Source of the DNA: Pedobacter ginsengisoli
Lineage (GTDB): Bacteria > Bacteroidota > Bacteroidia > Sphingobacteriales > Sphingobacteriaceae
Direction of reading: 5' to 3'
Length of the DNA: 64,000 nt
Assembly (NCBI RefSeq): GCF_002736205.1
Contig: NZ_CP024091.1
Span: 2,663,555 to 2,727,554 of the forward strand
Under the pieces are notes generated by a model that worked only from the letters and a program-made list of their open reading frames with translations, did no database searches and was not told the DNA's origin. Positions within the stretch are counted from its first letter, which is position 1; each line of letters starts with the position of its first letter. The position numbers were made by a program, and so were the translations under genes. Shown here piece after piece: positions 25,999 through 35,146 of this stretch.

Positions 25999-26034
25999 GG
26001 CGTTTATTAAAGTTAAATTCCTTTATAATAAGAT

Positions 26035-27423
26035 ATGAACTACGATGTAATTGTATTAGGCAGCGGTCCCGGAGGATACGTAGCTGCAATCAGAGCTTCT
26101 CAGTTAGGTTTGAAAACTGCAGTTGTAGAGCGCGAATCCTTAGGTGGGATATGCCTTAACTGGGGCTGTATACCTACTAAAGCATTACTAAAAAGTGCAC
26201 AGGTTTTTGAATACATTAACCATGCGTCTGAATATGGTATAAAAACTGCCGAAGCCGAAGCTGATTTTGCAGCTGTCATTAAACGTAGCCGTGGTGTTGC
26301 AGATGGCATGAGCAAAGGGGTTCAGTTCTTAATGAAAAAGAACAAAATTGACGTTATAATGGGAACAGGGAAAGTTAAACCTGGAAACAAAATTGAAGTT
26401 AAAGCTGCTGACGGGTCTCAAAAAGAGTACACCGCAACCAGTATTATAATAGCTACTGGCGGAAGATCAAGAGAATTACCTAATTTAAAACAAGATGGTA
26501 AAAAAGTAATTGGCTACAGACAAGCTATGGTGTTGCCTGAACAACCAAAATCTATGGTGGTTGTTGGTTCTGGCGCTATAGGTGTGGAGTTTGCTTATTT
26601 CTACGCTACTTTAGGCACTAAGGTTACCATTGTTGAGTTTATGGATAATGTTGTTCCTGTTGAGGATGAAGATGTATCTAAACAATTGTTACGCAGCTTT
26701 AAAAAAGCTGGTATCGAGATCATGACTTCATCAAGTGTTGAATCTGTTGATACCAGTGGGGCTGGTTGCAAAGTGCAGGTTAAAACTGCATCGGGTATGC
26801 AAACTCTTGAGTGCGACATCGTGCTTTCTGCTGCTGGTGTTGTTGCCAATATCGAAAACATTGGTTTAGAAGAAACCGGCATCAAAACTGAAAAAGGTAA
26901 AATAGTTGTTGATGAATTTTACAACACTGCTGTAAAAGGTTATTATGCAATTGGTGATGTTGTTGGCGGACAGGCTTTAGCTCACGTTGCTTCGGCCGAA
27001 GGTATTATTTGTGTTGAAAAGATTGCAGGCCATAAACCTGAGCCTTTAGACTACAACAATATTCCGGGATGTACTTACTGCAGTCCTGAAATTGCTTCGG
27101 TAGGTTATACTGAAAAAGCTGCCAAAGCTGCCGGATATGAATTAAAAATCGGAAAATTCCCATTCTCTGCTTCTGGTAAAGCAAGTGCTGCCGGCGCTAA
27201 AGATGGTTTCGTTAAATTAATATTTGATGCTAAATACGGTGAATTATTAGGTGCCCACATGATTGGTGCTAACGTTACTGAAATGATTGCCGAAATTGTT
27301 GTTGCCCGTAAATTGGAAACAACTGGCCATGAAATGATTAAATCTGTTCACCCTCACCCTACTATGAGCGAAGCAATAATGGAAGCTGCTGCTGATGCGT
27401 ATGGAGAGGTAATTCATTTGTAA
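26035..27423 (+). CDS. lpdA: Dihydrolipoyl dehydrogenase (E3)
   Basis: The 462-residue FAD enzyme reoxidises dihydrolipoamide in 2-oxoacid dehydrogenase complexes, making NADH. It has the N-terminal FAD motif VLGSGPGGYVAAIRA, the redox disulfide GGICLNWGCIPTKALL, and the NAD motif VVVGSGAIGVEFAYFYATLG. The FAD-binding AIGDVVGGQALAHVASAEG segment and the C-terminal HPHPTMSE with the catalytic His and Glu complete it. Length and order are normal. It is monocistronic, with no E1/E2 genes beside it, and a terminator follows at 27532. Confidence 0.97.
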   Translation: MNYDVIVLGSGPGGYVAAIRASQLGLKTAVVERESLGGICLNWGCIPTKALLKSAQVFEYINHASEYGIKTAEAEADFAAVIKRSRGVADGMSKGVQFLMKKNKIDVIMGTGKVKPGNKIEVKAADGSQKEYTATSIIIATGGRSRELPNLKQDGKKVIGYRQAMVLPEQPKSMVVVGSGAIGVEFAYFYATLGTKVTIVEFMDNVVPVEDEDVSKQLLRSFKKAGIEIMTSSSVESVDTSGAGCKVQVKTASGMQTLECDIVLSAAGVVANIENIGLEETGIKTEKGKIVVDEFYNTAVKGYYAIGDVVGGQALAHVASAEGIICVEKIAGHKPEPLDYNNIPGCTYCSPEIASVGYTEKAAKAAGYELKIGKFPFSASGKASAAGAKDGFVKLIFDAKYGELLGAHMIGANVTEMIAEIVVARKLETTGHEMIKSVHPHPTMSEAIMEAAADAYGEVIHL

Positions 27424-27531
27424 AAGACAAATTGAGTGATCTGTTTTCGGGCTGCATTAAATTTCGCTGAAGAAGCGAAAATGAATGCTAGGCCCTCTTC
27501 CAGACACTAAATTTGTTGCAAAAAAACTTAG

Positions 27532-27560
27532 AGAGGTAGTTGTTAACTACCTCTTTTTTT
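27532..27560 (+). terminator. Intrinsic terminator of lpdA
   Basis: A perfect 10-bp stem (27532-27541 with 27545-27554) with a 3-nt loop is followed by seven T. It lies 108 bp after the lpdA stop. A smaller hairpin at 27462-27480 (TTTCGCT/AGCGAAA) lies in the 3' UTR. Confidence 0.85.
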
Positions 27561-27650
27561 ATGTTTATATTTACAAAGCCAGTTGGTATTAAATTGCACA
27601 ATTACAACTGAGTTATAATTACACTAGCTTACAACTTACACTAGGTTATC

Positions 27651-28499
27651 ATGAATTTACACACAATTAATACCGGTTTATTTAAACTTGATGGGGGCGC
27701 TATGTTTGGCGTGGTTCCGAAGTCTATATGGCAACGCAGTAATCCGGCAGATGCAAATAATTTGTGCACCTGGGCTATGAGGTGTTTGTTAATTGAAGAT
27801 GGTGATAGATTAATATTAATAGATAACGGCATTGGTGATAAACAGGACGAGAAATTTTTGGGTCATTATTATCTGCATGGCGATGATACCTTAGATAAAT
27901 CATTGGCTGCAAAAGGCTTTTCGAGAGATGATATAACTGATGTTTTTTTAACGCATCTTCATTTTGATCATTGTGGCGGTTCTATAATGCGTGTTGGCGA
28001 CAAACTGAGGCCTGCATTTAAAAACGCTTTCTACTGGAGCAACCAGAAACACTGGGATTGGGCCGTTAACCCGAATGAAAGGGAGAAGGCTTCTTTTTTA
28101 AAAGAAAATATCCTGCCTATTCAGGATAGCGGACAATTAAGGTTTATTGATGACGTTGATGGGGTTAAATTTCATGATGGTGTAAACATTCGCTTTGCAT
28201 ATGGCCATACTGATGCAATGATGCTGCCTCAGATTGAATATAAGGGCAAAACTATAGTGTATATGGCCGATTTACTGCCTTCGGTTGGACACATCCCTTT
28301 ACCTTATGTAATGGCTTATGATATGTTCCCATTACAAACATTAAAAGAAAAGCGATCTTTTTTACAGGAAGCTACTGATAATGGTTACATACTTTACCTG
28401 GAACATGATGCCGTAAATGAATGCTGTACCTTACACCATACAGAAAAAGGAATAAGGCTTAACCAGACTTTTGATTTAACAAGTATTACAAATCCATAA
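27651..28499 (+). CDS. MBL-fold metallohydrolase (lactonase-like)
   Basis: The 282-residue metallo-beta-lactamase-fold protein has the zinc motif HLHFDHCGG (HxHxDH). Downstream metal ligands are His in YGHTDAMMLPQ, Asp in YMADLLPSVGHIP, and His in LEHDAVNECC. The N-terminal HTINTGLFKLDGGAMFGVVP is typical of the group holding N-acyl-homoserine lactonases and other cytoplasmic hydrolases. There is no signal peptide. The true substrate cannot be deduced. It lies alone between lpdA and a YegP-like gene. Confidence 0.88.
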   Translation: MNLHTINTGLFKLDGGAMFGVVPKSIWQRSNPADANNLCTWAMRCLLIEDGDRLILIDNGIGDKQDEKFLGHYYLHGDDTLDKSLAAKGFSRDDITDVFLTHLHFDHCGGSIMRVGDKLRPAFKNAFYWSNQKHWDWAVNPNEREKASFLKENILPIQDSGQLRFIDDVDGVKFHDGVNIRFAYGHTDAMMLPQIEYKGKTIVYMADLLPSVGHIPLPYVMAYDMFPLQTLKEKRSFLQEATDNGYILYLEHDAVNECCTLHHTEKGIRLNQTFDLTSITNP

Positions 28500-28590
28500 A
28501 CAAAAAAATAATAATCGCTTGGTTTTGTTTAGTTTTTTATAAATTGGGATATTAAAACAACCTACGGTAAAACTAAATTAATAAAAGATT

Positions 28591-28920
28591 ATGGGCAAAT
28601 TTGAAATCACAACAAGAAAGAATGGAGAATTCCAATTCAATTTAAAGGCAGGAAATGGCCAGGTAATTTTAACAAGTGAGGGATATACCAGCAAAAGCGG
28701 GTGCACAAACGGAATAGAATCTGTAAAGAAAAATTCTCAGGATGACAGTAAGTATGAGAGAAAAACTTCTTCTAATGATAAACCATATTTTAATTTAAAA
28801 GCTACAAACGGACAAATTATTGGCAACAGTGAAATGTACGAAAGTGTTGCAAGTAGAGACAACGGTATTGAATCGGTTAAAAAGAATGCTCCAGGTGCAG
28901 AAATTTCTGATTTAACCTAA
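28591..28920 (+). CDS. YegP-like protein with two DUF1508 repeats
   Basis: The 109-residue protein is made of two tandem DUF1508 units: FEITTRKNGEFQFNLKAGNGQVILTSEGYTSK with NGIESVKKNS, and PYFNLKATNGQIIGNSEMYES with NGIESVKKNA. The family forms small beta-rich dimers of unknown function, common across bacteria. There is no export signal. A strong hairpin terminator follows. Confidence 0.92.
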   Translation: MGKFEITTRKNGEFQFNLKAGNGQVILTSEGYTSKSGCTNGIESVKKNSQDDSKYERKTSSNDKPYFNLKATNGQIIGNSEMYESVASRDNGIESVKKNAPGAEISDLT

Positions 28921-28942
28921 AGTCTATTCATATAATTTTTTT

Positions 28943-28980
28943 AAATGCCTGATCAATGATATTGATCAGGCATTTGTTTT
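28943..28980 (+). terminator. Intrinsic terminator of the YegP-like gene
   Basis: A perfect 15-bp stem (28943-28957 with 28961-28975) with a 3-nt loop is followed by TGTTTT. The left arm is preceded by T-rich and A-rich sequence, so some action on the minus strand is possible too. Confidence 0.8.
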
Positions 28981-29029
28981 ATAATTCAGGATGACATGAT
29001 GACCACAGATTTAATAACACTTATTCTCA

Positions 29030-29233
29030 TCACCTCCGAAACTCCAGGATGTCACCAGGTTGACAGTCAAGAGCATTGCATATAGCATCCAGAGTATCCA
29101 GTCGTACTGCTTTAGCCTTTCCTGTTTTCAATATAGAGAGGTTAGACATTGTTACCCCTACCCTTGTACTTAGCTCTGTTAAGGACATCTTCCTTTTAGC
29201 TAGCATCACATCTAAATTTGTAATTATTGGCAT
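29030..29233 (-). CDS. Small Cro/C1-type HTH regulator (YozG-like)
   Basis: The 67-residue protein is a single XRE helix-turn-helix: LDVMLAKRKMSLTELSTRVGVTMSNLSILKTGKAKAVRLDTLDAICNALDCQPGDILEF. It matches the small YozG/Cro-like regulators, which often sit beside membrane-protein genes. No partner gene is adjacent here; rpoD is divergent to its right. The target is unknown. Confidence 0.9.
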   Translation of the reverse strand: MPIITNLDVMLAKRKMSLTELSTRVGVTMSNLSILKTGKAKAVRLDTLDAICNALDCQPGDILEFRR

Positions 29234-29561
29234 AATATGTTTTTATTACCAGACATTAATAAGATACTATTTCTTCATTTTATTTCCTGACATCATAAAG
29301 ACAAACATTTATTTTAGTTTATAAGCTCATCAATATTGATTGAAATACACAATACATACATTGATATACAATAATAATAATATGTTTTATAATATAGTGA
29401 CATTAATACTGACAAAAGGATTTTGGAATAATTTTTGCTACTAAAGTTTTGTATAATTAATACGTGTAAAGTGTAACGTTTTCAGTAATTTATGTTTTCT
29501 AATTGCCTATAAATTCTTACTTTTGCACGTTCAAACACATAAAGAGTACCAAAGCATATAA
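29234..29561. other. 328-bp divergent region between the XRE gene and rpoD
   Basis: An AT-rich spacer. It carries an exact TAnnTTTG box (29518-29525) for rpoD. No repeat, RNA gene or further open frame was recognised. Confidence 0.45.
29518..29525 (+). promoter_or_regulatory. -7 promoter box of rpoD
   Basis: TACTTTTG fits TAnnTTTG and ends 36 nt before the rpoD ATG. A TTG at 29503-29505 is too close to be a normal -33 box. Confidence 0.4.
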
Positions 29562-30422
29562 ATGAGACAACTCAAAATCACGCAATCGATTACCAATCGC
29601 GAAAGTCAATCTCTAGACAAATACCTTCACGAAATTGGTAAAGTGGATTTAATTACCGCGGAAGAAGAAGTAATATTAGCAAGAAAAATACGTGAGGGCG
29701 ATCAGGCAGCATTAGAACGTTTAACTAAAACAAATTTGCGCTTCGTGGTTTCGGTAGCAAAACAATATCAAAACCAAGGTTTAACTCTAGGGGATTTAAT
29801 TAACGAAGGAAACCTGGGTTTAATTAAGGCTGCCAAGCGTTTTGATGAGACAAAGGGTTTTAAATTTATCTCGTATGCTGTTTGGTGGATCCGTCAGTCT
29901 ATTTTGCAGGCAATTGCAGAGCAAAGCCGTATTGTTCGTTTACCACTTAACCAGGTTGGGTCGTTAAGTAAAATCAGTAAAGCTTTCTCTAAACTGGAGC
30001 AGGAATACGAACGCGAACCATCTCCTGAAGAATTGGCAGACATACTTGAAACAACTGTTGATAAGATATCTGACACCTTAAGTAACTCAGGAAGACACGT
30101 ATCAATGGATGCTCCTTTTGTTCAGGGCGAAGAAAATACATTGTTAGATGTATTGGAAAACCACGAACCTAATACAGACAGCAGCCTGATTAACGAATCC
30201 CTTTCGGAAGAGATTAAACGTTCATTGTCTACTTTAACAGAAAGAGAACGCGAAATCATTGTACTTTTCTTTGGACTAAGCACTAACCATCCTTTATCTC
30301 TTGAAGAAATTGGAGAGAAGTTTAACTTAACCCGTGAACGTGTACGTCAGATTAAAGATAAAGCACTTCAGCGCTTGCGTCATACCTCACGTAGTAAGAT
30401 CTTAAAATCATACCTGGGATAA
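29562..30422 (+). CDS. rpoD: Primary sigma-70 factor, short Bacteroidota type
   Basis: The 286-residue housekeeping sigma factor lacks the long region 1.1 of the E. coli protein, as is normal in Bacteroidota. Region 1.2 is [18 protein letters not shown]. Region 2 has [37 protein letters not shown] with the -10 recognition and melting residues. Region 3 has [22 protein letters not shown]. Region 4 has [40 protein letters not shown]. This factor reads the TAnnTTTG boxes noted across the window. A bidirectional terminator follows. Confidence 0.97.
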   Translation: MRQLKITQSITNRESQSLDKYLHEIGKVDLITAEEEVILARKIREGDQAALERLTKTNLRFVVSVAKQYQNQGLTLGDLINEGNLGLIKAAKRFDETKGFKFISYAVWWIRQSILQAIAEQSRIVRLPLNQVGSLSKISKAFSKLEQEYEREPSPEELADILETTVDKISDTLSNSGRHVSMDAPFVQGEENTLLDVLENHEPNTDSSLINESLSEEIKRSLSTLTEREREIIVLFFGLSTNHPLSLEEIGEKFNLTRERVRQIKDKALQRLRHTSRSKILKSYLG

Positions 30423-30450
30423 GCCGCATAAAGCTTAAGAAAAATATATA

Positions 30451-30491
30451 AAAACAAAAAGATCGGGCAATACCCGGTCTTTTTGTTTTTA
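30451..30491. terminator. Bidirectional terminator between rpoD and the 88-residue gene
   Basis: An 18-bp stem with one wobble (30451-30468 with 30474-30491) and a 5-nt loop carries A-rich and T-rich ends on both sides. The right arm overlaps the stop of the convergent minus-strand gene. Confidence 0.88.
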
Positions 30492-30755
30492 AAAATCTAT
30501 ATCAATCAAGCTGCTTAGCGGGATATGTACCCCCCTTTTTAATTGAATATATTTCTCGGTAACAGACCAAACTGTGGTGTTAACAGTTTTTGGACCTTCG
30601 GTAGTGTTAAATGTGATATCGGCTTTTGACTTAAACTCGTTTCCCAGTCTTTGTGCGGAGTTTAGCTTATCCCTTAATTCTTCTGTATGATTCTGATCGG
30701 CTGGAACGATTTTACTTATATCTATTGATTCTTTTTCTATTAATTCCCCTAACAT
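30489..30755 (-). CDS. Conserved small protein of unknown function
   Basis: The 88-residue acidic protein has a helical first half (DISKIVPADQNHTEELRDKLNSAQRLGNEFKSKADI) and a beta-rich second half ending VNTTVWSVTEKYIQLKRGVHIPLSSLIDIDF. The TVWxVTEKYxxLKxGVxIPxxxI pattern looks like a conserved Bacteroidota small domain, recalled from memory. No signal peptide. It converges on rpoD and its stop lies in the shared terminator. Function unknown. Confidence 0.75.
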   Translation of the reverse strand: MLGELIEKESIDISKIVPADQNHTEELRDKLNSAQRLGNEFKSKADITFNTTEGPKTVNTTVWSVTEKYIQLKRGVHIPLSSLIDIDF

Positions 30756-30878
30756 AGTAGTATGACTTATTCTTACTTAAATATGCATTTAATCTACTTA
30801 AATAACAATAGGACATGAAAAGAGTTATTAATATCGTTCTATATCTTTACTTTAGTATTATATATTTAAACATCAAAA

Positions 30879-31811
30879 ATGAAATTTTACCTATTAATAC
30901 CGCTTAGTTTATTATTGAGCTGCAGTTCTGTAAAAAAAACAGATGCTCAGGCTGGAAGCCAGCTACTTAAAGATGTTGAAATATTATCTTCTGATACATA
31001 TGAAGGGAGAAAAACAGGGACAAAAGGGGCCGAAATGGCACGTAAATATATAGAGTCGCGTTTTAAAGAAATTGGCTTAAATACACTACCATCATTTTCA
31101 GGCTATGAGATGCCGTTTTCTTTTAAAAATAATAAAGGAACGACCATTGAAGGTAAAAACCTGCTTGGCTATGTTGAGGGAAAAAGCAAAAACGTAATAG
31201 TTATATCTGCTCACTATGATCATATTGGAATTATAAACCATGAGATTTACAATGGTGCCGATGATAATGCTTCGGGAGTTGCAGCTTTATTGAAACTTGC
31301 CTCACATTATTTAAAAAATAAACCTTACCATACTTTAATTTTTGCTGCTTTTGATGCTGAGGAAGCAGGCTTACAGGGTGCAAGTGCTTTTGTAAAAAAT
31401 CCTCCTGTGCAACTTGAGAACATCAAACTTAACATCAATATGGATATGGTAAGCCACAATGATAAAGGTGAGCTGTATGCTTGTGGCACATTTAAATATC
31501 CTCAGTTAAAACCAGCTGTTTTTAGTAAGAGTTCTAAAATAAAAATAATTTTAGGCCATGATGACCCCAAAATGGGAAGCAATGACTGGACTAATCAAAG
31601 TGACCATTCGGCTTTTAACGACAAGGACATACCTTTTATTTATTTTGGAGTTGAGGACCATAAGGATTACCACAAAGCTACTGACGAGTTTAAAAACATA
31701 AACCCTACATTTTTTACCAATGCAAGCGAGGCTATTCTTGAAATTTCAGCAAGATTAGACCATCAGCTTTATTTGAAATCTGTAATTAATGATAAGAAAA
31801 GAATAAATTAA
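30879..31811 (+). CDS. M28-family zinc aminopeptidase, lipoprotein
   Basis: The 310-residue protein starts with a lipoprotein signal (MKFYLLIPLSLLLSCSS, Cys in the lipobox LLSC). The M28 domain shows all five metal ligands: His in SAHYDHIG, bridging Asp in NGADDNASG, the catalytic Glu-Glu in FDAEEAG, Asp in NMDMVSH, and His in QSDHSAF. Such enzymes remove N-terminal residues from peptides, here probably attached to a membrane on the periplasmic side. It converges on an S41 protease gene with a 7-bp gap. Confidence 0.93.
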   Translation: MKFYLLIPLSLLLSCSSVKKTDAQAGSQLLKDVEILSSDTYEGRKTGTKGAEMARKYIESRFKEIGLNTLPSFSGYEMPFSFKNNKGTTIEGKNLLGYVEGKSKNVIVISAHYDHIGIINHEIYNGADDNASGVAALLKLASHYLKNKPYHTLIFAAFDAEEAGLQGASAFVKNPPVQLENIKLNINMDMVSHNDKGELYACGTFKYPQLKPAVFSKSSKIKIILGHDDPKMGSNDWTNQSDHSAFNDKDIPFIYFGVEDHKDYHKATDEFKNINPTFFTNASEAILEISARLDHQLYLKSVINDKKRIN

Positions 31812-31818
31812 ATACAGG

Positions 31819-33381
31819 TTATTTTCTGTTTTCAATCATCCCTACAAATTCACCACTTGCGTTGCCTCCTATTGCCTGCAAACGAGTTGACTTGGATCTG
31901 TTTGCAGTAGCAGCCACTTTTCCCTGACTGGTAACGGTAATACCTGGAGCAAGAATGTTGATAGCCATTGCCGTACAATCGTCTTTGGCATTACCAAAAT
32001 TGTACATAATATCTCCTTCAGCAAATTCATATCCTTTAACATCAGGTGTCATCCCATTATAATACCCTCCTGCACCGGCTGAGTTTTTAGTTTCGAACAT
32101 TGAAAAGTAAACATCGTATTTATTTTCAAGCGTTATCGGGAAAAACCCAATAGGTTTACCATAAGAGGTCTCTCCTACAAGCTTAACAGTCATGTGGGGT
32201 TTTAGACTATTTATTACAAGTTCACTTGCAGATGCCGTATAGCGTTCTACAATAAAAACAATATTCTTTACACCAGTTAAATTTCCAGTTTTTTGAAAGG
32301 TTGTGGTATTGCCACTTACAGAATAATCATCATCAAAATAAGTCCCTGTAATACGGCCATTATCAACAACAGGCTGATTCTTTAAAATTGTAGCCTTTTT
32401 GTTTTGCATGGTAGAATTATAATGTTCTGTAAACATTGTACCTGAAGTTCCTGTAGGTGCGATAAGATTAATAAGATGTTGTGCGGTGCTTATATAACCA
32501 CCACCATTATATCTAAGGTCTATAATAAGATCCGTAACCCCTTTAGCAGCGAAATTATTAAATACTGTAGTTAATGCGCTTTCTGAGTTCTCTTTATTTG
32601 AGAACCTTGCATATGCCAAATAACCTATCTTTTTAGTGCTGGCTGTGAAAACAGTATCTTTATATATAGGGCTGCTTTTATAAATGGCTTTAGTAAGTGT
32701 TTTAGTAAAACTTACAGTTCCTTTTTTACCTGCTACTGTTACTGTACCACCTTCTATTGCGCTTTCAATTTTATCGACTTCTGCATTAAAATTAGTTCCA
32801 TAAGTTACGCCATTGATCGCTGTAATTTCATCTCCCCTTGTAACGCCAGCTTTGGCCGCAGGAGAATTAGGATACACAGCAGTAACATAAATCGAATAGT
32901 CTGTATTAGTTTGACCAAAATAACCAAACCTTAAACCAACATCATTACCATTTCCTTCTAAATCAACCGACATTTTTGTACCAGGAATAACAGCAGTAGG
33001 ATTTTTATCAGCTTTATCAAAAATATAAGAATATTTAGGCGACGAACTATTACTTAAATAATCTTGAGAATTTGATGATTTAACCAGGTTATACAAATTG
33101 GATTCATACTTCTCCAAATTGGTTGCGCCGGTATTATACTGCCGTGGATTAAATGCATCGTAGGTAGGTAAAGCCTCATTCCAGAAATAAACTTCTTTAG
33201 CGTACAGAAATATAGAATCATTGGTTAACTCTACCCTGTTTGTTGTAGGAGTTTGCTTGGTATTTTGAACAGGCTCTGATTGAGGCTCTGGTGCAGTTTT
33301 ATTTTTTTTGCACGCACTAAAAAGGACACAGATCACCAAGACCGAACCCATTATATAATCTTTTACGAAGTTATTTTTCAT
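31819..33381 (-). CDS. S41 family protease with PDZ domain, lipoprotein
   Basis: The 520-residue protein starts MKNNFVKDYIMGSVLVICVLFSACKK, with a lipobox Cys. An N-terminal helical domain holds ELTNDSIFLYAKEVYFWNEALP. Next is a PDZ-like domain (VYPNSPAAKAGVTRGDEITAING). The tail-protease core has DLIIDLRYNGGGYISTA, the nucleophile Ser in RYTASASELVINSL, and the general-base Lys in TSYGKPIGFF. The S41 catalytic Ser/Lys dyad is thus intact. It processes unknown envelope proteins. The ATG at 33381 is chosen over 33405 because it gives the lipoprotein signal. Confidence 0.93.
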   Translation of the reverse strand: MKNNFVKDYIMGSVLVICVLFSACKKNKTAPEPQSEPVQNTKQTPTTNRVELTNDSIFLYAKEVYFWNEALPTYDAFNPRQYNTGATNLEKYESNLYNLVKSSNSQDYLSNSSSPKYSYIFDKADKNPTAVIPGTKMSVDLEGNGNDVGLRFGYFGQTNTDYSIYVTAVYPNSPAAKAGVTRGDEITAINGVTYGTNFNAEVDKIESAIEGGTVTVAGKKGTVSFTKTLTKAIYKSSPIYKDTVFTASTKKIGYLAYARFSNKENSESALTTVFNNFAAKGVTDLIIDLRYNGGGYISTAQHLINLIAPTGTSGTMFTEHYNSTMQNKKATILKNQPVVDNGRITGTYFDDDYSVSGNTTTFQKTGNLTGVKNIVFIVERYTASASELVINSLKPHMTVKLVGETSYGKPIGFFPITLENKYDVYFSMFETKNSAGAGGYYNGMTPDVKGYEFAEGDIMYNFGNAKDDCTAMAINILAPGITVTSQGKVAATANRSKSTRLQAIGGNASGEFVGMIENRK

Positions 33382-33428
33382 TAATAATATTTTAAACACC
33401 AACACCAGGTCCGGAGGTATAAACGTAA

Positions 33429-34043
33429 TTAAGTTACTAATAGTTTATCAACATTCAAATAGTCTACACCGGCATTTGCTGCGCATTCCTCATCTACCTT
33501 GTACTTGCCTACCATCAACACATCTTCTTTCTTTAAATTATGCTTATCTAAAATTTCCTGAATCCCTGCTAAAGATGGTTTATAAGCAGTTTCTGCTGCA
33601 AAATAAACAGTAAGATAGCTCTCTAGTCCATTCCATTCAACCTGCTTAATCTTATTGAGCTGCATCATAGGATCTTCATTGGTGAATATAAATATTTGTT
33701 TACGTTCAACCGTAATTTCCTGCAAAAAGCTAAGCATCTCATTAAACATCAGAAGCTTTAGAGGCAACCGCGCGCTTAAGAAAAGCATATCAAAGTTCAT
33801 TTTATACTTTAATGGAATATTGAATTGTGCGGCTGTTATTTCAAAAATATCATCATTACCAGTTGTAACATATGCTTGCTGCATACTTTTAACAATCTCA
33901 TCAGCGCTTATTTGTTCTGCATATTCTATAAATTGAGCAAATAGATAATAGACCTGTAATAAATAATCCTTCTGTGGATAAAGGACATCGTCGAGCTCAA
34001 AAACAAATGCTTGTTTATCTTTTAAATAATGTTCAAATGCCAT
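33429..34043 (-). CDS. HAD-superfamily protein with altered catalytic motifs
   Basis: The 204-residue protein has the haloacid dehalogenase layout, but key residues differ. Motif I reads FVFELDDVLYPQKDY; the nucleophile Asp of FDxDxT is Glu (GAG codon). Motif II keeps Thr in FIFTNEDP, and motif III keeps Lys in AYKPSLAGI. Motif IV is VGKYKVDEECAANAG, where VGD is expected. Loss of the nucleophile suggests a non-catalytic or altered protein. The frame and neighbours are intact, so it is not an obvious pseudogene. Its ATG overlaps the previous stop (TAATG), so it is translationally coupled to a half ATP-grasp protein and follows a LolD-like ATPase. Confidence 0.75.
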   Translation of the reverse strand: MAFEHYLKDKQAFVFELDDVLYPQKDYLLQVYYLFAQFIEYAEQISADEIVKSMQQAYVTTGNDDIFEITAAQFNIPLKYKMNFDMLFLSARLPLKLLMFNEMLSFLQEITVERKQIFIFTNEDPMMQLNKIKQVEWNGLESYLTVYFAAETAYKPSLAGIQEILDKHNLKKEDVLMVGKYKVDEECAANAGVDYLNVDKLLVT

Positions 34044-34372
34044 TAAATATTGGTTAAATGGATAATCTGGTCCTCTTTGGGCAATAGTACCTGAATATTA
34101 AATTCTTCAAAAAGCACCTGCGATTTTGATATTTCATTTACCTCAAACTCATGTAAAGGTAAAACTGCATCAACTCCTTCATTGAGGCAATGGTTTAACA
34201 AATTATGAGCTATAATCTCATCATTTCTCTGGCCTAAGGAAATGAAATAGTACCGCGCAGATGGAAAAGAAGGTACATCTCCATAATCAGCCAATACAAT
34301 ATTATCATCTGCAAAAGTCTTAATTAGTTTTAATGATTGAGCAGACTTCCCTCCTGTTATTAATATTTTCAC
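34043..34372 (-). CDS. Pre-ATP-grasp-like domain protein without catalytic domain
   Basis: The 109-residue protein, MKILITGGKSAQSLKLIKTFADDNIVLADYGDVPS and onwards, resembles the N-terminal Rossmann-like pre-ATP-grasp domain of carbamoyl-phosphate-synthase-like ligases, including the PLHEFEVNEISKS segment. It then stops, without the ATP-grasp domain that should follow. No frameshifted remainder is visible; the next frame is a HAD-like protein starting at its stop codon (TAATG). It lies 3 bp after the LolD-like ATPase gene. A stand-alone binding or regulatory role is inferred. Confidence 0.65.
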   Translation of the reverse strand: MKILITGGKSAQSLKLIKTFADDNIVLADYGDVPSFPSARYYFISLGQRNDEIIAHNLLNHCLNEGVDAVLPLHEFEVNEISKSQVLFEEFNIQVLLPKEDQIIHLTNI

Positions 34373-34375
34373 AAC

Positions 34376-35026
34376 TTAAATAATTAAACCGTCTTTCATA
34401 GTAACTACCCTATCGCTAATCTTAGCCAGATCTTCATTATGGGTTACAATAACAAAGGTTTGCTTAAAATTATCTCTAAGTGTAATAAAAAATTGGTGCA
34501 ATGAGCTGGCATTTGCCGAATCCAGATTACCAGATGGCTCATCGGCAAGAATAATTGCCGGATTGTTTATCAACGCTCTTGCTACCGCAATACGCTGCTG
34601 CTCGCCACCAGACAACTGGTTAGGTTTATGATCGGACCTGTCTTTTAACCCCAGAAGCTCTAAAAGTTCAGTTGCCCTTGCTATTGCTTGCTTTGTGGGT
34701 ACTTTGGCTATAAATGCTGGTATGCAAATATTCTCTAACGCAGTAAATTCAGGTAAAAGATGATGAAACTGAAAAACAAAGCCGATATTCTTATTTCTAA
34801 AAACGCTTAGCAATTCGCCAGAGAGCTTATTAACTGTTGAACCGTTAAGCTCTACTGTACCGTGGTCGGGCTTATCTAACGTACCTAGTATATGGAGCAA
34901 AGTACTTTTTCCTGCACCTGAAGCACCTATTATGCTTACAATCTCACCTTTTGATACTTCAAAATCTACTCCTTTTAATATGGGTAGGTTCCCATACGCT
35001 TTTTTTATACCTGTGGCTTTTAGCAT
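34376..35026 (-). CDS. LolD-like ABC transporter ATP-binding protein
   Basis: The protein has 216 residues from the ATG at 35026 ([24 protein letters not shown]); the frame extends to 35065. It has Walker [10 protein letters not shown], the Q-loop in [17 protein letters not shown], the signature [15 protein letters not shown], Walker [13 protein letters not shown], and the switch His in VIVTHNEDL. It belongs to the MacB/LolD/FtsE group that powers lipoprotein release or small-molecule efflux at the inner membrane. No permease gene is adjacent. An exact TAnnTTTG box ends 5 nt before the ATG, suggesting a leaderless transcript. Confidence 0.93.
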   Translation of the reverse strand: MLKATGIKKAYGNLPILKGVDFEVSKGEIVSIIGASGAGKSTLLHILGTLDKPDHGTVELNGSTVNKLSGELLSVFRNKNIGFVFQFHHLLPEFTALENICIPAFIAKVPTKQAIARATELLELLGLKDRSDHKPNQLSGGEQQRIAVARALINNPAIILADEPSGNLDSANASSLHQFFITLRDNFKQTFVIVTHNEDLAKISDRVVTMKDGLII

Positions 35027-35031
35027 AAATG

Positions 35032-35039
35032 CAAACTTA
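35032..35039 (-). promoter_or_regulatory. -7 promoter box abutting the LolD-like gene start
   Basis: On the minus strand TAAGTTTG fits TAnnTTTG, 5 nt from the ATG. A TTTG at 35063-35066 lies 23 nt further upstream and could serve as the -33 box. Confidence 0.5.
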
Positions 35040-35118
35040 CAAAAACATAGCACAAGGTTAAACAAATATGAGATAACAAATAATGCTAAATTTTTCTTGG
35101 AAGTTCAGATTATTCAAC

Positions 35119-35137
35119 TAACTTTGAAAAACAAAGT
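35119..35137 (+). promoter_or_regulatory. Palindromic operator candidate overlapping a -7 box
   Basis: ACTTTG-AAAAA-CAAAGT (35121-35137) is a perfect 6-bp inverted repeat. Its left arm overlaps an exact -7 box TAACTTTG (35119-35126), placing a bound dimer over the promoter. A near copy lies at 36089-36105 before the second half of the same cassette. The winged-helix protein at 35776 is the natural candidate to bind both. Confidence 0.6.
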
Positions 35138-35146
35138 GCTTTTAAA

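Larger units (their letters stand above)
25711..26034. other. 324-bp divergent promoter region
   Basis: The AT-rich gap between the TonB receptor gene and lpdA contains one exact TAnnTTTG box for each strand (25757-25764 minus, 25991-25998 plus). Nothing else was recognised. Confidence 0.5.
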
